A stretch of DNA of 64,000 bases from Tropicibacter oceani (GCF_029958925.1 NZ_CP124616.1:3224001-3288000); one strand, 5' to 3'; shown: positions 17,353 to 26,478, counted from the stretch's first letter. A program made the numbers and translations. The notes: generated from the sequence alone by a model not told the origin.

Positions 17353-19715
17353 GCCTGCATTCCCTTGACCGCAAGCTGCTGCGCGATCTGTGGCGGCTTC
17401 GGTCGCAGGCGCTGGCGATCGCGCTGGTGCTGGGTTGCGGCGTGGCGATCTTTCTGACCGGCTTTGGCATGTTGCGCGCGCTCGAGGCGACGCAACGCGA
17501 TTACTATGCCCGCCAAGGTTTTGCCGATGTCTTTGCCAGTGCCAGCCGGGCACCGCTGTCGCTGCTGGACGATGTGCGTGAAATCGACGGCGTGCGGGCG
17601 GTGCAGGCGCGGGTCACCGGCTGGGTGATCCTGGACCTGCCCGGGCGCGCGGCCCCCGCCAGCGGGCGCGTGCTGTCGTTGCCTGCCGGGGGGGCGGGGT
17701 TGAACGCGCCGCTGCTGGTCACCGGGCGTCTGCCCGACCCGGACTCCGAGGACGAGGTCGCCGTCACCGACCGCTTTGCCAAGGCCAACGGTTTTGGTCC
17801 CGGGTCGCGCTTTGCCGCCATCACCGATGGCACGCGGATCACCATGACCATCACCGGCACCCTGCGCAGCCCCGAATTCATCTATGCCCTGCCACCCGGC
17901 GGGCTGATGCCGGACGATGCGGGCTTTGGCGTGATCTGGATGCCCGAACGCGCCGCCGCCGCCACCTTTGACATGACCGGCGCCTTCAACGACCTGGCCC
18001 TGGCGCTGCGCCGCGATGCCCGCCCGCAGGCCGTGATCGACCAGCTGGACCGCCTGCTGGACCCCTGGGGCGGCACCGGCGCCCATGACCGCGCCGACCA
18101 GGTCAGCCACGCCTTTCTGCAGACCGAACTGGACGGGCTGCGCGGCATGACCCTGGTGCTGCCGCCAGTGTTCTTTGCCATCGCCGGGTTCCTGGTGAAC
18201 ATGGTCATGGGCAATATCGTCGCGCTCGAGCGCAGCGAGATCGGCCTGCTCAAGGCGCTGGGATACCGCAACCGAGAGATTGGCCTGCATTACCTGATGA
18301 TGGCCGCGCTGGTGGGCACGCTGGGCATCGTCATCGGCTGGGTCGCCGGGGCCTGGCTGACCGAGGGCATGGCCCGACTATATGCCAAGTTCTATGACTT
18401 TCCCTGGCTGGTGCGCATGGAAGGTTGGGACCAATACGCCTTTTCAGGGCTGATCGGGCTGGCGGCGGCCGGGATCGGGGCAATGCGCTCGGTCCTGGCG
18501 GCGGTGCGGCTGGCGCCCGCCGTGGCCATGGCGCCGCCGGTGCCGCCCAGCTTTCGCCACGGCCCGGTCGACCGCCTGGCCAGCTGGGCGCGGCTGTCGC
18601 AATCGGAAATGATGATCCTGCGCGGGCTGATGCGCTGGCCGGTGCGGGCCCTGTCCACCTCGTTCGGGCTGGCCTTTGGCGTGGCGGTGCTGGTCGCTTC
18701 GGGGTTTTTCCAGGGCTCGATGGACAAGGTCATCGACAGCGCCTTTTTCAAGGCCAACCGCCAGCACGCCACGCTGGTTCTGGCCAGCGAGGCGACGCTG
18801 GACGTGGTGCATGACGTGCGCGCCCTGCCCGGCGTGCTGCGGGTCGAGCCGCAGTTCGACCTGCCCGTCACCCTGCGCAATGGCGCGCGCAGCAAACAGG
18901 TCGCGATCAGCGCGCATCCCCCCGGCGGCGATCTGGTACGGGTGCTGGACACCGACGACCGCGTGATCCCGGTGCCCGCCGAGGGCATCGTGCTGTCGCA
19001 GCGGCTGGCCATGCACCTGGGCGTTGGCCCCGGCGATCTGGTACAGGTCGATGTCACCCGCACCCGGCGCACCAGCTTTTCCCTGTCCGTGGCGGGCATC
19101 GCAACGCAATACATCGGGCTGGGCGCCTACATGCAGCTGGACGCGCTGTCGGCCCGGTTGTTGGCCGCGCCGCGGATCACCGCGCTGAATGTCGCGCTGG
19201 ATACGGATCAGCTGCTTGCCTTCCAGGCCCGGCTGAAACAACTGCCGGCGGTTGCCTCGGTGGTGATGATGACCGAGGTGCGCGACAGTTTCCGCCAGAC
19301 GCTGGGCGAAAACCTGCGGATCAACATGATCGTCTTTCTGACCATCGCCGTGCTGATCACCATCGGCGTCGCCTACAACAACGCCCGCATCCAGCTGAGC
19401 GAACGGGCGCGCGAACTGGCCAGCCTGCGCATCCTTGGCTTTACCCGGCCCGAGATTTCGATGATCCTGCTGGGGGAAACCGCGGTGCTGGCCCTTCTGG
19501 CGCAGCCGCTGGGCTGGGCCATCGGGGCGGGCCTGGCCTGGTTGATGGTGATCGGCTTTGACACCGACCTGTTCCGCGTGCCGCTGGTGCTGACGCCCGC
19601 CGGTTTCGCCACCGCCAGCCTGGTTTCGCTGGCCGCCACCGGCGCTGCCGCGCTGCTGGTGCGCCAGCGGCTTGACCGGCTTGATCTTGTCTCTGTCCTC
19701 AAGACACGGGAATGA
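17346..19715 (+). CDS. FtsX-like ABC transporter permease, duplicated form
   Basis: This 789-residue membrane protein starts [20 protein letters not shown] and has one N-terminal helix, a large periplasmic region, a three-helix FtsX domain (from about [20 protein letters not shown]), then a second copy of the arrangement ending in [20 protein letters not shown]. The duplicated layout resembles the long FtsX/DevC-type permeases that work with a separate ATPase and a periplasmic adaptor. The ATG overlaps the ATPase gene by seven bases. MacB-type systems act on substrates in the periplasm or outer membrane leaflet by mechanotransmission; whether that holds here is not known. Confidence 0.93.
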   Translation: MVSLHSLDRKLLRDLWRLRSQALAIALVLGCGVAIFLTGFGMLRALEATQRDYYARQGFADVFASASRAPLSLLDDVREIDGVRAVQARVTGWVILDLPGRAAPASGRVLSLPAGGAGLNAPLLVTGRLPDPDSEDEVAVTDRFAKANGFGPGSRFAAITDGTRITMTITGTLRSPEFIYALPPGGLMPDDAGFGVIWMPERAAAATFDMTGAFNDLALALRRDARPQAVIDQLDRLLDPWGGTGAHDRADQVSHAFLQTELDGLRGMTLVLPPVFFAIAGFLVNMVMGNIVALERSEIGLLKALGYRNREIGLHYLMMAALVGTLGIVIGWVAGAWLTEGMARLYAKFYDFPWLVRMEGWDQYAFSGLIGLAAAGIGAMRSVLAAVRLAPAVAMAPPVPPSFRHGPVDRLASWARLSQSEMMILRGLMRWPVRALSTSFGLAFGVAVLVASGFFQGSMDKVIDSAFFKANRQHATLVLASEATLDVVHDVRALPGVLRVEPQFDLPVTLRNGARSKQVAISAHPPGGDLVRVLDTDDRVIPVPAEGIVLSQRLAMHLGVGPGDLVQVDVTRTRRTSFSLSVAGIATQYIGLGAYMQLDALSARLLAAPRITALNVALDTDQLLAFQARLKQLPAVASVVMMTEVRDSFRQTLGENLRINMIVFLTIAVLITIGVAYNNARIQLSERARELASLRILGFTRPEISMILLGETAVLALLAQPLGWAIGAGLAWLMVIGFDTDLFRVPLVLTPAGFATASLVSLAATGAAALLVRQRLDRLDLVSVLKTRE

Positions 19716-19719
19716 ACCG

Positions 19720-20931
19720 ATGACCCGCAGCACTCGCCTTGTCCTTTTCAGCCTGATCGGCGCCGGCCTGATCGGTTTCCTGCTTTGGCTGTCCCTGCGC
19801 CCCGTTCCGGTGTCGGTCGACCTGGTGCCGGTGACGCGCGGCCCGATGGAGGTGACGATCGAAGTCGACGCCGTCACCCGCATCCGCGAGGTCTGGGAGG
19901 TCTCGGCCCCGATCACCGGCACCGCCGACCGGTCGCCGGTGCGGGTGGGCGACATGGTTGTCGCGGGCGTGACGCTGGTGGCGCGGGTTGAACCGGTTGC
20001 CCCCAGCCTGCTGGACCTGCGGTCGCGCACCGAGGCCGAGGCCGCCGTCCAGGAGGCCGAGGCCGCGCTGGCCGTCGCGCAAAGCCAGCTGGTCCAGGCC
20101 GAGGCCGACCTGGTCTATGCCCAGTCCCAGGTGGACCGCGCCCAGGCGCTGGCCGACCGCGGCGTGGCCTCGATCGTGCAGCTGGAAAACGCCATGCAGG
20201 CCCGCGATGTCGCACAAGCGGCGCGCAACACCGCCATTTCCAGCCGGGCCAAGGCGCAAAGCACGCTTGACCGCGCCCGCGCCGCCCTGATCGGCCCCGA
20301 AACCGCCCGCAACACCCCCGACAGCTGCTGCGTGCAGATCACCGCCCCCGCCGATGGCGTCGTGCTGTCGATCGACCAGATCAGCGAACGCCCGGTGACG
20401 GCGGGCCAGCGCCTGCTGACCATCGGTGATCCGTCGGATCTGGAAATCGTCGCCGACCCTCTGTCGCGCGACGCGGTGCGCATTCCGGCCAGCGCCATGG
20501 CCCGGGTGACCCGCTGGGGCGGCGATACGGTGCTGGAGGCGCGGCTGCGCCAGATCGACCCCGTCGCCCATACCGAGGTTTCGGCCCTTGGCATCGAGGA
20601 GCAGCGCGTCGAAGCGATCTTTGATTTCCTGTCGCCGGCGGCGCAGCGCCCGGGGCTGGGCGACGGCTATGCGCTGCGGCTTGAAGTGATCGAGTGGCAG
20701 GCCCCCGACGTGCTGGCCGTGCCGCTGGGCGCCTTGTTCCGGCAGGGCGGCGATTGGGCGGTCTTTGTCGATGACGGCGGCCTGGCCCGGTTGCGGACCG
20801 TGACGCTGGGCCGGCGCAACGACATGATGGCCGAGGTCCTGTCCGGGCTGAGCGAAGGCGAACAGGTGGTCAGCCACCCCGGCGACATGGTGATCGACGG
20901 CGCGCTTTTGACCCCGGCAACGCGGCAATAG
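19720..20931 (+). CDS. HlyD/MacA-type periplasmic adaptor subunit
   Basis: The 403-residue protein has one N-terminal membrane anchor (LVLFSLIGAGLIGFLLWLSL), a split lipoyl-like domain (GTADRSPVRVGDMVVAGVTL and APADGVVLSIDQI), a long alanine/glutamine-rich coiled-coil hairpin (about residues 100-190) and C-terminal beta domains. It would bridge the inner-membrane permease to an outer-membrane channel. It starts four bases after the permease stop. No TolC-like gene is in the window, so an outer-membrane partner must be encoded elsewhere. Confidence 0.92.
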   Translation: MTRSTRLVLFSLIGAGLIGFLLWLSLRPVPVSVDLVPVTRGPMEVTIEVDAVTRIREVWEVSAPITGTADRSPVRVGDMVVAGVTLVARVEPVAPSLLDLRSRTEAEAAVQEAEAALAVAQSQLVQAEADLVYAQSQVDRAQALADRGVASIVQLENAMQARDVAQAARNTAISSRAKAQSTLDRARAALIGPETARNTPDSCCVQITAPADGVVLSIDQISERPVTAGQRLLTIGDPSDLEIVADPLSRDAVRIPASAMARVTRWGGDTVLEARLRQIDPVAHTEVSALGIEEQRVEAIFDFLSPAAQRPGLGDGYALRLEVIEWQAPDVLAVPLGALFRQGGDWAVFVDDGGLARLRTVTLGRRNDMMAEVLSGLSEGEQVVSHPGDMVIDGALLTPATRQ

Positions 20932-20990
20932 CGCAGGCATGGACACTGGCCGACACAGACACTGGCCAACACAGTTGCAGGCCAAAAACG

Positions 20991-21017
20991 ACAAAAGCGC
21001 CCGGCAAGGGGCGCTTT
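20991..21017. terminator. Intrinsic terminator shared by the exporter operon and tRNA-Leu
   Basis: AAAGCGCC (20994-21001) pairs with GGCGCTTT (21010-21017). On the minus strand the stem is followed by TTGTCGTTTTTGG, so it best serves the leftward tRNA-Leu transcript. On the plus strand it may also end the adaptor operon. Confidence 0.7.
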
Positions 21018-21039
21018 GACATTCGGCCCAAGGGCCAGA

Positions 21040-21126
21040 TGGTGCGGTCGAGAAGACTCGAACTTCCACTCCGGTTAAGGAACAGCGACCTCAACGCTGC
21101 GCGTCTACCAATTCCGCCACGACCGC
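21040..21126 (-). tRNA. tRNA-Leu (anticodon GAG)
   Basis: On the minus strand the acceptor stem GCGGTCG pairs with CGACCGC, T8 follows, and the D arm reads GGCGGAATTGGTAGACGC as in other class II leucine tRNAs. The anticodon stem CAGCG/CGCTG encloses TTGAGGT, giving anticodon GAG (plus-strand bases 21090-21092). A long variable arm and the GTTCGAGTC T-loop follow. Discriminator A and CCA are encoded (21043 and 21042-21040). This tRNA reads CUC/CUU codons. Confidence 0.95.
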
Positions 21127-21318
21127 ACTGTCTTGACTTGGTGGAGGCTCTCTACAGAAGCGCGGCGGCCTTGTGAAGAGGAAAAAAGCGGCTTTTTGCG
21201 CATTCCCGCGATGCGGCGCGGCGGCGGCCTCGCGCCATGGTTGTTGATCCATGTTATTTCGCGAACCCCTTGGCAGGCGTAGACTAACCCCATGAAAAAC
21301 AAGGGATAGGAGGAAGAC

Positions 21319-21567
21319 ATGACCCTGCTGAAAATTTCGGCGATGGCCTTGGGGTTTGGCGTTCTGGCCAGCGCGGCGCTGGCGGATCAGCAATGCTGGG
21401 TGGGCGTCAAGCCAAACGACTCGTCTCAGGTGAACATCGCCTGCACACAGACCTATGGCATGGGATCGCAGATTCTGGCGCAAAAGGGCTATAGCCAGAT
21501 CGTCTATGGCCCGGCGACCTATGACCAGTGTCAGGCCTATATCGACAAGACCATGGCCAAGGGCTGA
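21319..21567 (+). CDS. Small secreted protein of unknown function
   Basis: This 82-residue protein starts MTLLKISAMALGFGVLASAALA and then continues DQQCWVG, so a Sec signal peptide with an AxA cleavage site near residue 22 is clear. The mature part is about 60 residues, has three cysteines, and ends KGYSQIVYGPATYDQCQAYIDKT, where a tyrosine-rich, NACHT-free short domain of no family I recognise is seen. AGGAGG stands eight bases before the ATG, supporting the start. It is monocistronic, between tRNA-Leu and a strong hairpin. It is probably periplasmic. Confidence 0.75.
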   Translation: MTLLKISAMALGFGVLASAALADQQCWVGVKPNDSSQVNIACTQTYGMGSQILAQKGYSQIVYGPATYDQCQAYIDKTMAKG

Positions 21568-21573
21568 CATCGC

Positions 21574-21611
21574 GGCCCCGTCCCGCACCTGCCGGGTGCC
21601 GGGGCGGGGCC
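21574..21611. terminator. Long GC stem-loop between converging genes
   Basis: GGCCCCGTCCCGCACC folds back on GGTGCCGGGGCGGGGCC with a short loop. It lies between the small secreted protein gene (plus) and the DUF2306 gene (minus) and can serve as a bidirectional 3' end. Confidence 0.65.
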
Positions 21612-21616
21612 TTGCC

Positions 21617-22111
21617 CTAGGCCAGCTGCGCCGCAGGGCCGCGCCGGGCGGACAGGGCGTGCCACACTAGGGCCGCGGCCCCAGCGACGATCACGGCATA
21701 GCCCAGTTCGGGCGTTTCGGGCAAAAGCGCGCGGCTGACCACGCGGCCCGGCAGAAAATTGAACAGCCCCGCCACGATCAACCCGCGCCAGTAGAGGTTG
21801 CGAAACACCGCTTCGTGGGCGCGGATGCGTCCGGCAAAAGCATGTGCCATGCCCTGCCACAGCGACCACAGCACCAGAACCGCCAGCAGGTGAATCGGGC
21901 TGAACGGGCCGATCAGCGCAAAGCTGTGGATCGCGAAACTGGACAGCGCCGTGAACCCCATCGCCACAACCCAGACATAGCCGCCCAGCCGGTGCAGACG
22001 GTCGCGCCGGGACCGCAGGATCACGAAGGGTCCAAGGATCAGCACCAGCAAGGCGGCCAGCGCATGGGCCTGAATGTGCAGCGGGGCAGCAAGAAAGGGG
22101 CTAGCGGTCAT
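21617..22111 (-). CDS. DUF2306-type membrane protein
   Basis: The start at 22111 gives 164 residues, MTASPFLAAPLHIQAHALAA. Four to five hydrophobic helices are seen, with the conserved histidine-bearing segments LHIQAHA, RLGGYVWVVAMG and HSFALIGPFSPIHLLA of the DUF2306 family of small integral membrane proteins. The function of the family is not established. It is divergent, across 72 bases, from a membrane LytTR regulator gene, which may control it. Confidence 0.8.
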   Translation of the reverse strand: MTASPFLAAPLHIQAHALAALLVLILGPFVILRSRRDRLHRLGGYVWVVAMGFTALSSFAIHSFALIGPFSPIHLLAVLVLWSLWQGMAHAFAGRIRAHEAVFRNLYWRGLIVAGLFNFLPGRVVSRALLPETPELGYAVIVAGAAALVWHALSARRGPAAQLA

Positions 22112-22183
22112 TGTCTTCTCCGTCGGGGTGAATGCGATGGGCTGACCTAGACAAACCCCCTGCCCCCATGCCATGCCGCTTGC

Positions 22184-22984
22184 GTGAAACCTCGGGATGA
22201 GTTCGTGAACGACAGGCAACCGCAATCGGCGCTTCGTGAATGGCGGCGGCAGATCGGCCAGCCTGTGGCGCTGGTTGCGCTGATTGCCATCGCGGCGGTG
22301 CTGGGCCTTGCCGGCCCCTTTGGCACCGAGGCCCGGCTGACCCTTTTGCCCCGGCTGGCCTATTGGCTGGTGACGGTCTTTGCGACCTATGGCTGGGGGC
22401 TGATGGCGGGGCTTTTGCTGGACCGGCCCACAGCCGCGCTGCCGTTTTGGCAACGGGTGCTGGTGGTCGGCAGCGCAACGGGCGCCGGGGTCTGCGTAGC
22501 GGTTCTGGCGATCAACCTTGTCACCTTTGGCTGGTGGCCCGGGCGGGCGGAATGGCTGCCCTTGCTGGGCACCATCTTTGTGATCGCGGTGATCATCACC
22601 GCCGCCCTTGGCCTGATTTCCCGGCAGGCGCCGGCCGCGCACGCACCGTCGCCCGCGCCCCCGGCCCTGCCCCCCATCCTTGACCGGTTGCCGCTGGACA
22701 AACGCGGCCCGCTGGTGGCGCTTTCGGTCGAAGACCACTATGTCCGGGTACGCACCACCAAGGGCGAGGAACTGGTGCTGATGCGCCTGTCTGACGCCAT
22801 CCGCGAAGTGGGTGCGACACCGGGCGATCAGGTGCACCGGTCGCATTGGGCGGCCTTCGGGCAGGTCACGTCCGTGCGGCGCGAAGGGGACAGGGCGATC
22901 CTGACCATGCGCGTCGGGGACGATCTGCCCGTCAGCCGGGCCAACCTGCCCAAGATCAAGGAGGCGGGGCTTTTGCCCCGATAG
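22184..22984 (+). CDS. Membrane-anchored LytTR-family DNA-binding regulator
   Basis: The 266-residue protein (GTG start; a GTG at 22205 is an alternative) has four predicted helices in residues 25-150, a proline/alanine linker, and a C-terminal LytTR domain from about 165 (ALSVEDHYVRVRTTKGEELV, DQVHRSHWAAFGQV, LPVSRANLPKIKEAGLL). LytTR domains bind imperfect direct repeats through beta strands. Tying a LytTR domain to a membrane module suggests signal sensing in the membrane. The neighbouring DUF2306 gene, transcribed the other way, is the most likely target; lipB follows after three bases. Confidence 0.87.
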   Translation: MKPRDEFVNDRQPQSALREWRRQIGQPVALVALIAIAAVLGLAGPFGTEARLTLLPRLAYWLVTVFATYGWGLMAGLLLDRPTAALPFWQRVLVVGSATGAGVCVAVLAINLVTFGWWPGRAEWLPLLGTIFVIAVIITAALGLISRQAPAAHAPSPAPPALPPILDRLPLDKRGPLVALSVEDHYVRVRTTKGEELVLMRLSDAIREVGATPGDQVHRSHWAAFGQVTSVRREGDRAILTMRVGDDLPVSRANLPKIKEAGLLPR

Positions 22985-22987
22985 GAC

Positions 22988-23656
22988 ATGGTCGAATGGA
23001 AGATCACCGATGGCCTGACCGGCTATGACGAGGCGCTGGCCTTCATGGAGGCGCGGGTCGCGGCGATTGCCACCGGCGAGGCCGAGGAATGCGTCTGGCT
23101 TCTGGAACATCCGCCGCTGTATACTGCGGGCACCAGCGCCCGGATCGAGGACCTGAAGGATCCGGAACGCTTTCCGGTTCATGAGGCCAAGCGCGGCGGG
23201 CAGTATACCTATCACGGCCCCGGCCAGCGGGTGGTCTATGTCATGCTGGACCTGAACCGGCGCGGCCGCGACGTGCGCTGCTTTGTCCGCGACCTCGAAG
23301 CCTGGGTGATCGCCACGCTGGCCGAATTCGGGCTGACCGGTCATATCCGCGATGGCCGCGTCGGCGTTTGGATCGAACGGCCCGACCGGCCGCTGACGCC
23401 TTCGGGCAAGCAAGCCGAAGACAAGATCGCCGCCATCGGCATCCGCCTGCGCAAATGGATCAGCTTTCACGGCATTTCGATCAACGTCGAACCGGATCTG
23501 GAGCATTTCGCGGGCATCGTGCCCTGCGGCATCACCGAATACGGCGTGACCTCGCTGGTCGACATGGGCCTGCCGGTGAGCATGGACGATCTGGATGTCG
23601 CCTTGCGCCGCAGCTTTGACACGGTGATGGGCCCGGCCGCGCCGCGTGCCAAATAA
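22988..23656 (+). CDS. lipB: Lipoyl(octanoyl) transferase
   Basis: LipB transfers octanoyl groups from acyl carrier protein to lipoyl domains of 2-oxoacid dehydrogenases and the glycine cleavage system. The 222-residue protein has [14 protein letters not shown], the [12 protein letters not shown] loop, the catalytic lysine in [13 protein letters not shown] and the catalytic cysteine in GIVPCGI. Length and motifs are normal. It follows the LytTR regulator closely enough to be co-transcribed. A hairpin follows at 23661. Confidence 0.96.
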   Translation: MVEWKITDGLTGYDEALAFMEARVAAIATGEAEECVWLLEHPPLYTAGTSARIEDLKDPERFPVHEAKRGGQYTYHGPGQRVVYVMLDLNRRGRDVRCFVRDLEAWVIATLAEFGLTGHIRDGRVGVWIERPDRPLTPSGKQAEDKIAAIGIRLRKWISFHGISINVEPDLEHFAGIVPCGITEYGVTSLVDMGLPVSMDDLDVALRRSFDTVMGPAAPRAK

Positions 23657-23660
23657 TCTT

Positions 23661-23684
23661 GCGCGCAGGCCTCATCCTGCGCGC
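23661..23684 (+). terminator. Stem-loop after lipB
   Basis: GCGCGCAGG (23661-23669) pairs with CCTGCGCGC (23676-23684) across a six-base loop, five bases past the lipB stop. There is no T-run. Confidence 0.5.
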
Positions 23685-23775
23685 GCCATACACCTTATGG
23701 TTGTTTTGCGATTGACTTTCGCCTAGCCGGGCGGATCACCTGACGCAGCCATCCAATCCCCTTGCGGAGCCACCA

Positions 23776-24996
23776 ATGCCCCAGGCCACCCCTGTCATCA
23801 TTCTAGGCGCAGGGCTGGCCGGGTGCTGCGCCGCGCTGGACCTGGCCCAGGCGGGTCAGTCTGTCACCCTGATCGACCGCACCCCGCGCCCGATGATGGG
23901 CGCCAGCCGCCATAACGAGGGCAAGCTGCACCTTGGCTATGTCTATGCCGCCGACCCGCAGCTGGAAACCCACCGGTTGCTGGCGGCGGGATCGCTGCGG
24001 TTTCAGGACACGGTGGCACGGCTGACGCGGACGCCGCTTGCGATGCAGATCACCTCGGGGTGTTTCAACTATATTGTCCCGCAGGATTCGGCCCGCCCGG
24101 TCGCGGCGCTTTGGGACTATGTGCAGACGGTCGACCGCACCAATGCCGCGCTGGCCGCCGAATTCGGCCAAGCCCCCCTGCCCCCCAGCCGGATCGCAGA
24201 CAGCGGCGCCATCAGCGCGTTTTATGCCCCGGGCATCCAGGCCGTGTTCACAACCCCCGAGATCGCCGTCGATCCGGGGCGCATCGCCGATATCGTCTCG
24301 GCGGCGGTCTATGCCGACCCGCTGATCACCTTTTGCGGCAACAGCACTGTACTGGGGGCCGGGCAGACCGGGTCCGGGGGCTATGCCATTGACCTTGCCC
24401 AGGGCGATGACAGGGTCACGATTGGCGCAGATCGGGTGATCAACGCCCTGTGGGAAGACCGCGTGCGGCTGGATGCCATGGTCGGGCAGGACACGCCTTT
24501 CGTCTGGTCGCAGCGCTGGAAGGCCACGGTGGTGATCGACGTGCCGCCGGGCGCGCTGGACCTGCCCTCGACCACCGGTTTTGTCGGCCCCTACGGCGAT
24601 TTCGTGCTTTATGGCGACCGCCGGGTCTATGCCTCGTGGTATCCGGCGCTGCGCCTGTCGATGTCCACCACCGCATCCCCCGAAGAGGTGCGCGCGCAGG
24701 TTGCGCAAAGCGATCCTGAGACCCTGCGGAGGCAGGCGCTGCAGGGGCTTGCGACGCTGATGCCCGGGGTCGCCGCCCTGCAAGACCAGGCCGCGCGCAG
24801 CCGCATCGGCGGCGGTTTCATCATGGCAGTAGGCAACACGGATATCGACGACAGGGCCAGCGGACTGCACGAACGCCACCAGATCGGCGTCGAGGGCAGC
24901 GGCCGCTGGCTGTCGATCTCGACCGGCAAGTTCTGCACCGCGCCGATGTTCGGCGTGCAGGCCGCCCGCATGATGATCGACGAAGGCGCGCCATGA
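23776..24996 (+). CDS. FAD-dependent oxidoreductase of unknown substrate
   Basis: The 406-residue protein begins with the dinucleotide-binding fold VIILGAGLAGCCAALDLAQAG and ends with the FAD-contacting segment STGKFCTAPMFGVQAARMMI, which marks the DAO-type glutathione-reductase superfamily. The segment ASRHNEGKLHLGYVYAAD is distinctive; I do not recognise the exact subfamily. Its stop overlaps the ATG of a glycosyltransferase-like gene (ATGA), so the two are translationally coupled and probably act in one pathway, perhaps modifying a cell-surface sugar or a secreted metabolite. This is inference. Confidence 0.75.
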   Translation: MPQATPVIILGAGLAGCCAALDLAQAGQSVTLIDRTPRPMMGASRHNEGKLHLGYVYAADPQLETHRLLAAGSLRFQDTVARLTRTPLAMQITSGCFNYIVPQDSARPVAALWDYVQTVDRTNAALAAEFGQAPLPPSRIADSGAISAFYAPGIQAVFTTPEIAVDPGRIADIVSAAVYADPLITFCGNSTVLGAGQTGSGGYAIDLAQGDDRVTIGADRVINALWEDRVRLDAMVGQDTPFVWSQRWKATVVIDVPPGALDLPSTTGFVGPYGDFVLYGDRRVYASWYPALRLSMSTTASPEEVRAQVAQSDPETLRRQALQGLATLMPGVAALQDQAARSRIGGGFIMAVGNTDIDDRASGLHERHQIGVEGSGRWLSISTGKFCTAPMFGVQAARMMIDEGAP

Positions 24997-25871
24997 CCCT
25001 GAGCGATGTCACCTGCCTGATCCCGCTGTATCGCAGCGCGCGCCTGCTGCCGGTGGTCATGGACAACATCGACAGCCATGTCGCCCTGGGCGGGCGGGTG
25101 CTGTGTTCGGACGAACACGGGCTGGACGATGCCGCGGCGCAAATCCGCGACCGCTATGCCGGGACCGGGCTGGTGCAGGTCCTTGATGCCAAAGCGACCG
25201 GCGGCAATTGGGTCAGCAATTGCAACCGCATGATCCGCGCCTGCCAGACCCCCTTTTTCCGCATCATCCCGCATGACGACAGCGTTGCGGGCGCGGCGAC
25301 GGCGGTTCTGGCAGAAACCCTGCGCAGCCGCCCCGAGGTCGTGGTCAGCCACGGCTGGGTGCGCGCCCAGACCGAAGCCGGGAACCGCCTGCCGCAGCGC
25401 GACGAGCCGCGCCTGCCGCTGCGGCCCATCGACGACCCCATGGCCTTTTCCGCCGGGCTGTTCTGGCAGGGGCTGTTCAGCGGCAGCTTCAAGTCGGTGA
25501 TCCGGCGCGAGGTGATCGGCGCGGGCCCGCTGCTGATCCGCCCCACCCGGTCGCTGCGCCATTCCGAACGGGCCTGGCTGTTCGGCCTGTCGCTGCTGGG
25601 CGATTTTGCCTTTTGCGAAGACGCCGCCATGGTCAAACGCTACTGGAAAGGCAGCGTCAGCGACCATTGGCGCCCCGGCGCCAGCGACCAGATCGACATG
25701 GCCGACTGCATGGCCGGCTATGTCGATGACCTTGTCACCGACCCGGACAGCGCCCGCGCCCTGCGCTTCAACCTGTATCTGAACGCAGTGCGGCGGGCGA
25801 ACTGGCACGATGACATCCTGCCCGACCGCCCGCCGTTCGAGCCGCCTTTGCCGCCGCTGACGCCTAGATAG
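24993..25871 (+). CDS. Glycosyltransferase family 2-like protein
   Basis: The 292-residue protein opens with TCLIPLYRSARLLPVVMDNI, the GT-A nucleotide-sugar fold, and has IIPHDDSV in place of the DxD metal motif and GGNWVSNCNRMI nearby. No membrane segment is evident. It is likely a cytoplasmic glycosyltransferase or relative; donor and acceptor are unknown. It is coupled to the preceding FAD oxidoreductase. Its last eight bases overlap the tail of the convergent gene at 25864-26166. Confidence 0.72.
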   Translation: MTLSDVTCLIPLYRSARLLPVVMDNIDSHVALGGRVLCSDEHGLDDAAAQIRDRYAGTGLVQVLDAKATGGNWVSNCNRMIRACQTPFFRIIPHDDSVAGAATAVLAETLRSRPEVVVSHGWVRAQTEAGNRLPQRDEPRLPLRPIDDPMAFSAGLFWQGLFSGSFKSVIRREVIGAGPLLIRPTRSLRHSERAWLFGLSLLGDFAFCEDAAMVKRYWKGSVSDHWRPGASDQIDMADCMAGYVDDLVTDPDSARALRFNLYLNAVRRANWHDDILPDRPPFEPPLPPLTPR

Positions 25872-26166
25872 ACAGCCGCCGCTGACGCGCACCGCCGCGC
25901 CGCCGGGCCTTGGGCAAGGCCAGGTCAAGTGGCCGGATCGGTTGGCGCAGGCTGTCACGGATCAGCCCGCAGAACACCGCGATGGCCGGATCGGTGTCGA
26001 TGAAATCCATCGCGCGCAGATAGGCGCGCACCGCCTCGTGTTCGTAATCGGCATTGCCGGGCAAGGCGCCCAGCCATTGCATATAGCCCATCTGGCCCAG
26101 TTCTCTGGCCCGCTCGTCCGTCAGGGTCCGGGCCTGAAGCCCGTTCAAGGTTCTTGCGATCAGCAT
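25864..26166 (-). CDS. Unrecognised 100-residue protein downstream of a cobalamin riboswitch
   Basis: The ATG at 26166 is preceded by GGAGGGCGCA, a strong ribosome site. The protein starts MLIARTLNGLQARTL, is mostly helical and acidic in the middle (LPGNADYEHEAVRAYLRAMD), and ends in a basic tail (KARRRGGARQRRLSI). There is no signal peptide, membrane segment or metal-binding motif, and I do not recognise the family. The cobalamin riboswitch at 26302-26478 is on the same strand, 136 bases upstream, with a GC hairpin between, so expression should fall when cobalamin is abundant. A role in B12 supply or in a B12-independent bypass is inference. Confidence 0.65.
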   Translation of the reverse strand: MLIARTLNGLQARTLTDERARELGQMGYMQWLGALPGNADYEHEAVRAYLRAMDFIDTDPAIAVFCGLIRDSLRQPIRPLDLALPKARRRGGARQRRLSI

Positions 26167-26301
26167 TGCGCCCTCCGCGCGTGGGACAGGGCACGAAAAG
26201 GCAGATACAGAACATCCCGGCGGGGCCATGCCCCAGGGCTCTGGCTCTGCCCGAGGCACCCCGCCCGGGTCAAGTTGCGTTGAACGCCGCAAGGGCGTCC
26301 G

Positions 26302-26478
26302 CGATGGCAGGTTTCCTGACTTGCGGGTCATCGCTGACCGTCCCTTCCCAGCCCGGGGGCCAGTGGATTTGACGGATCGCTTGCCGCTTACAGTTGCGGG
26401 GGCAGTCGCGGCATTGGGCATGGGCCCGCACCGTGTTCCCTTTTGAATCGCAAGACCGGGGCCCTGCGATCACCATCG
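26302..26478 (-). promoter_or_regulatory. Cobalamin riboswitch (adenosylcobalamin element)
   Basis: Read on the minus strand the element has AAAAGGGAACACGGTG, then ACTGCCCCCGCAACTGTAAG, CCACTGG, GGGAAGG, GATGACCCGC and the B12 box AGTCAGGAAACCTGCC. P1 can form from CGATGG and CAGG on the 5' side (26473-26478 and 26463-26466) pairing with CCTGCCATCG (26302-26311). A CCCGGGCGGGG/CCCCGCCGGG hairpin follows at about 26214-26270 and could be the expression platform. The target is the small gene at 25864-26166. Confidence 0.92.
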
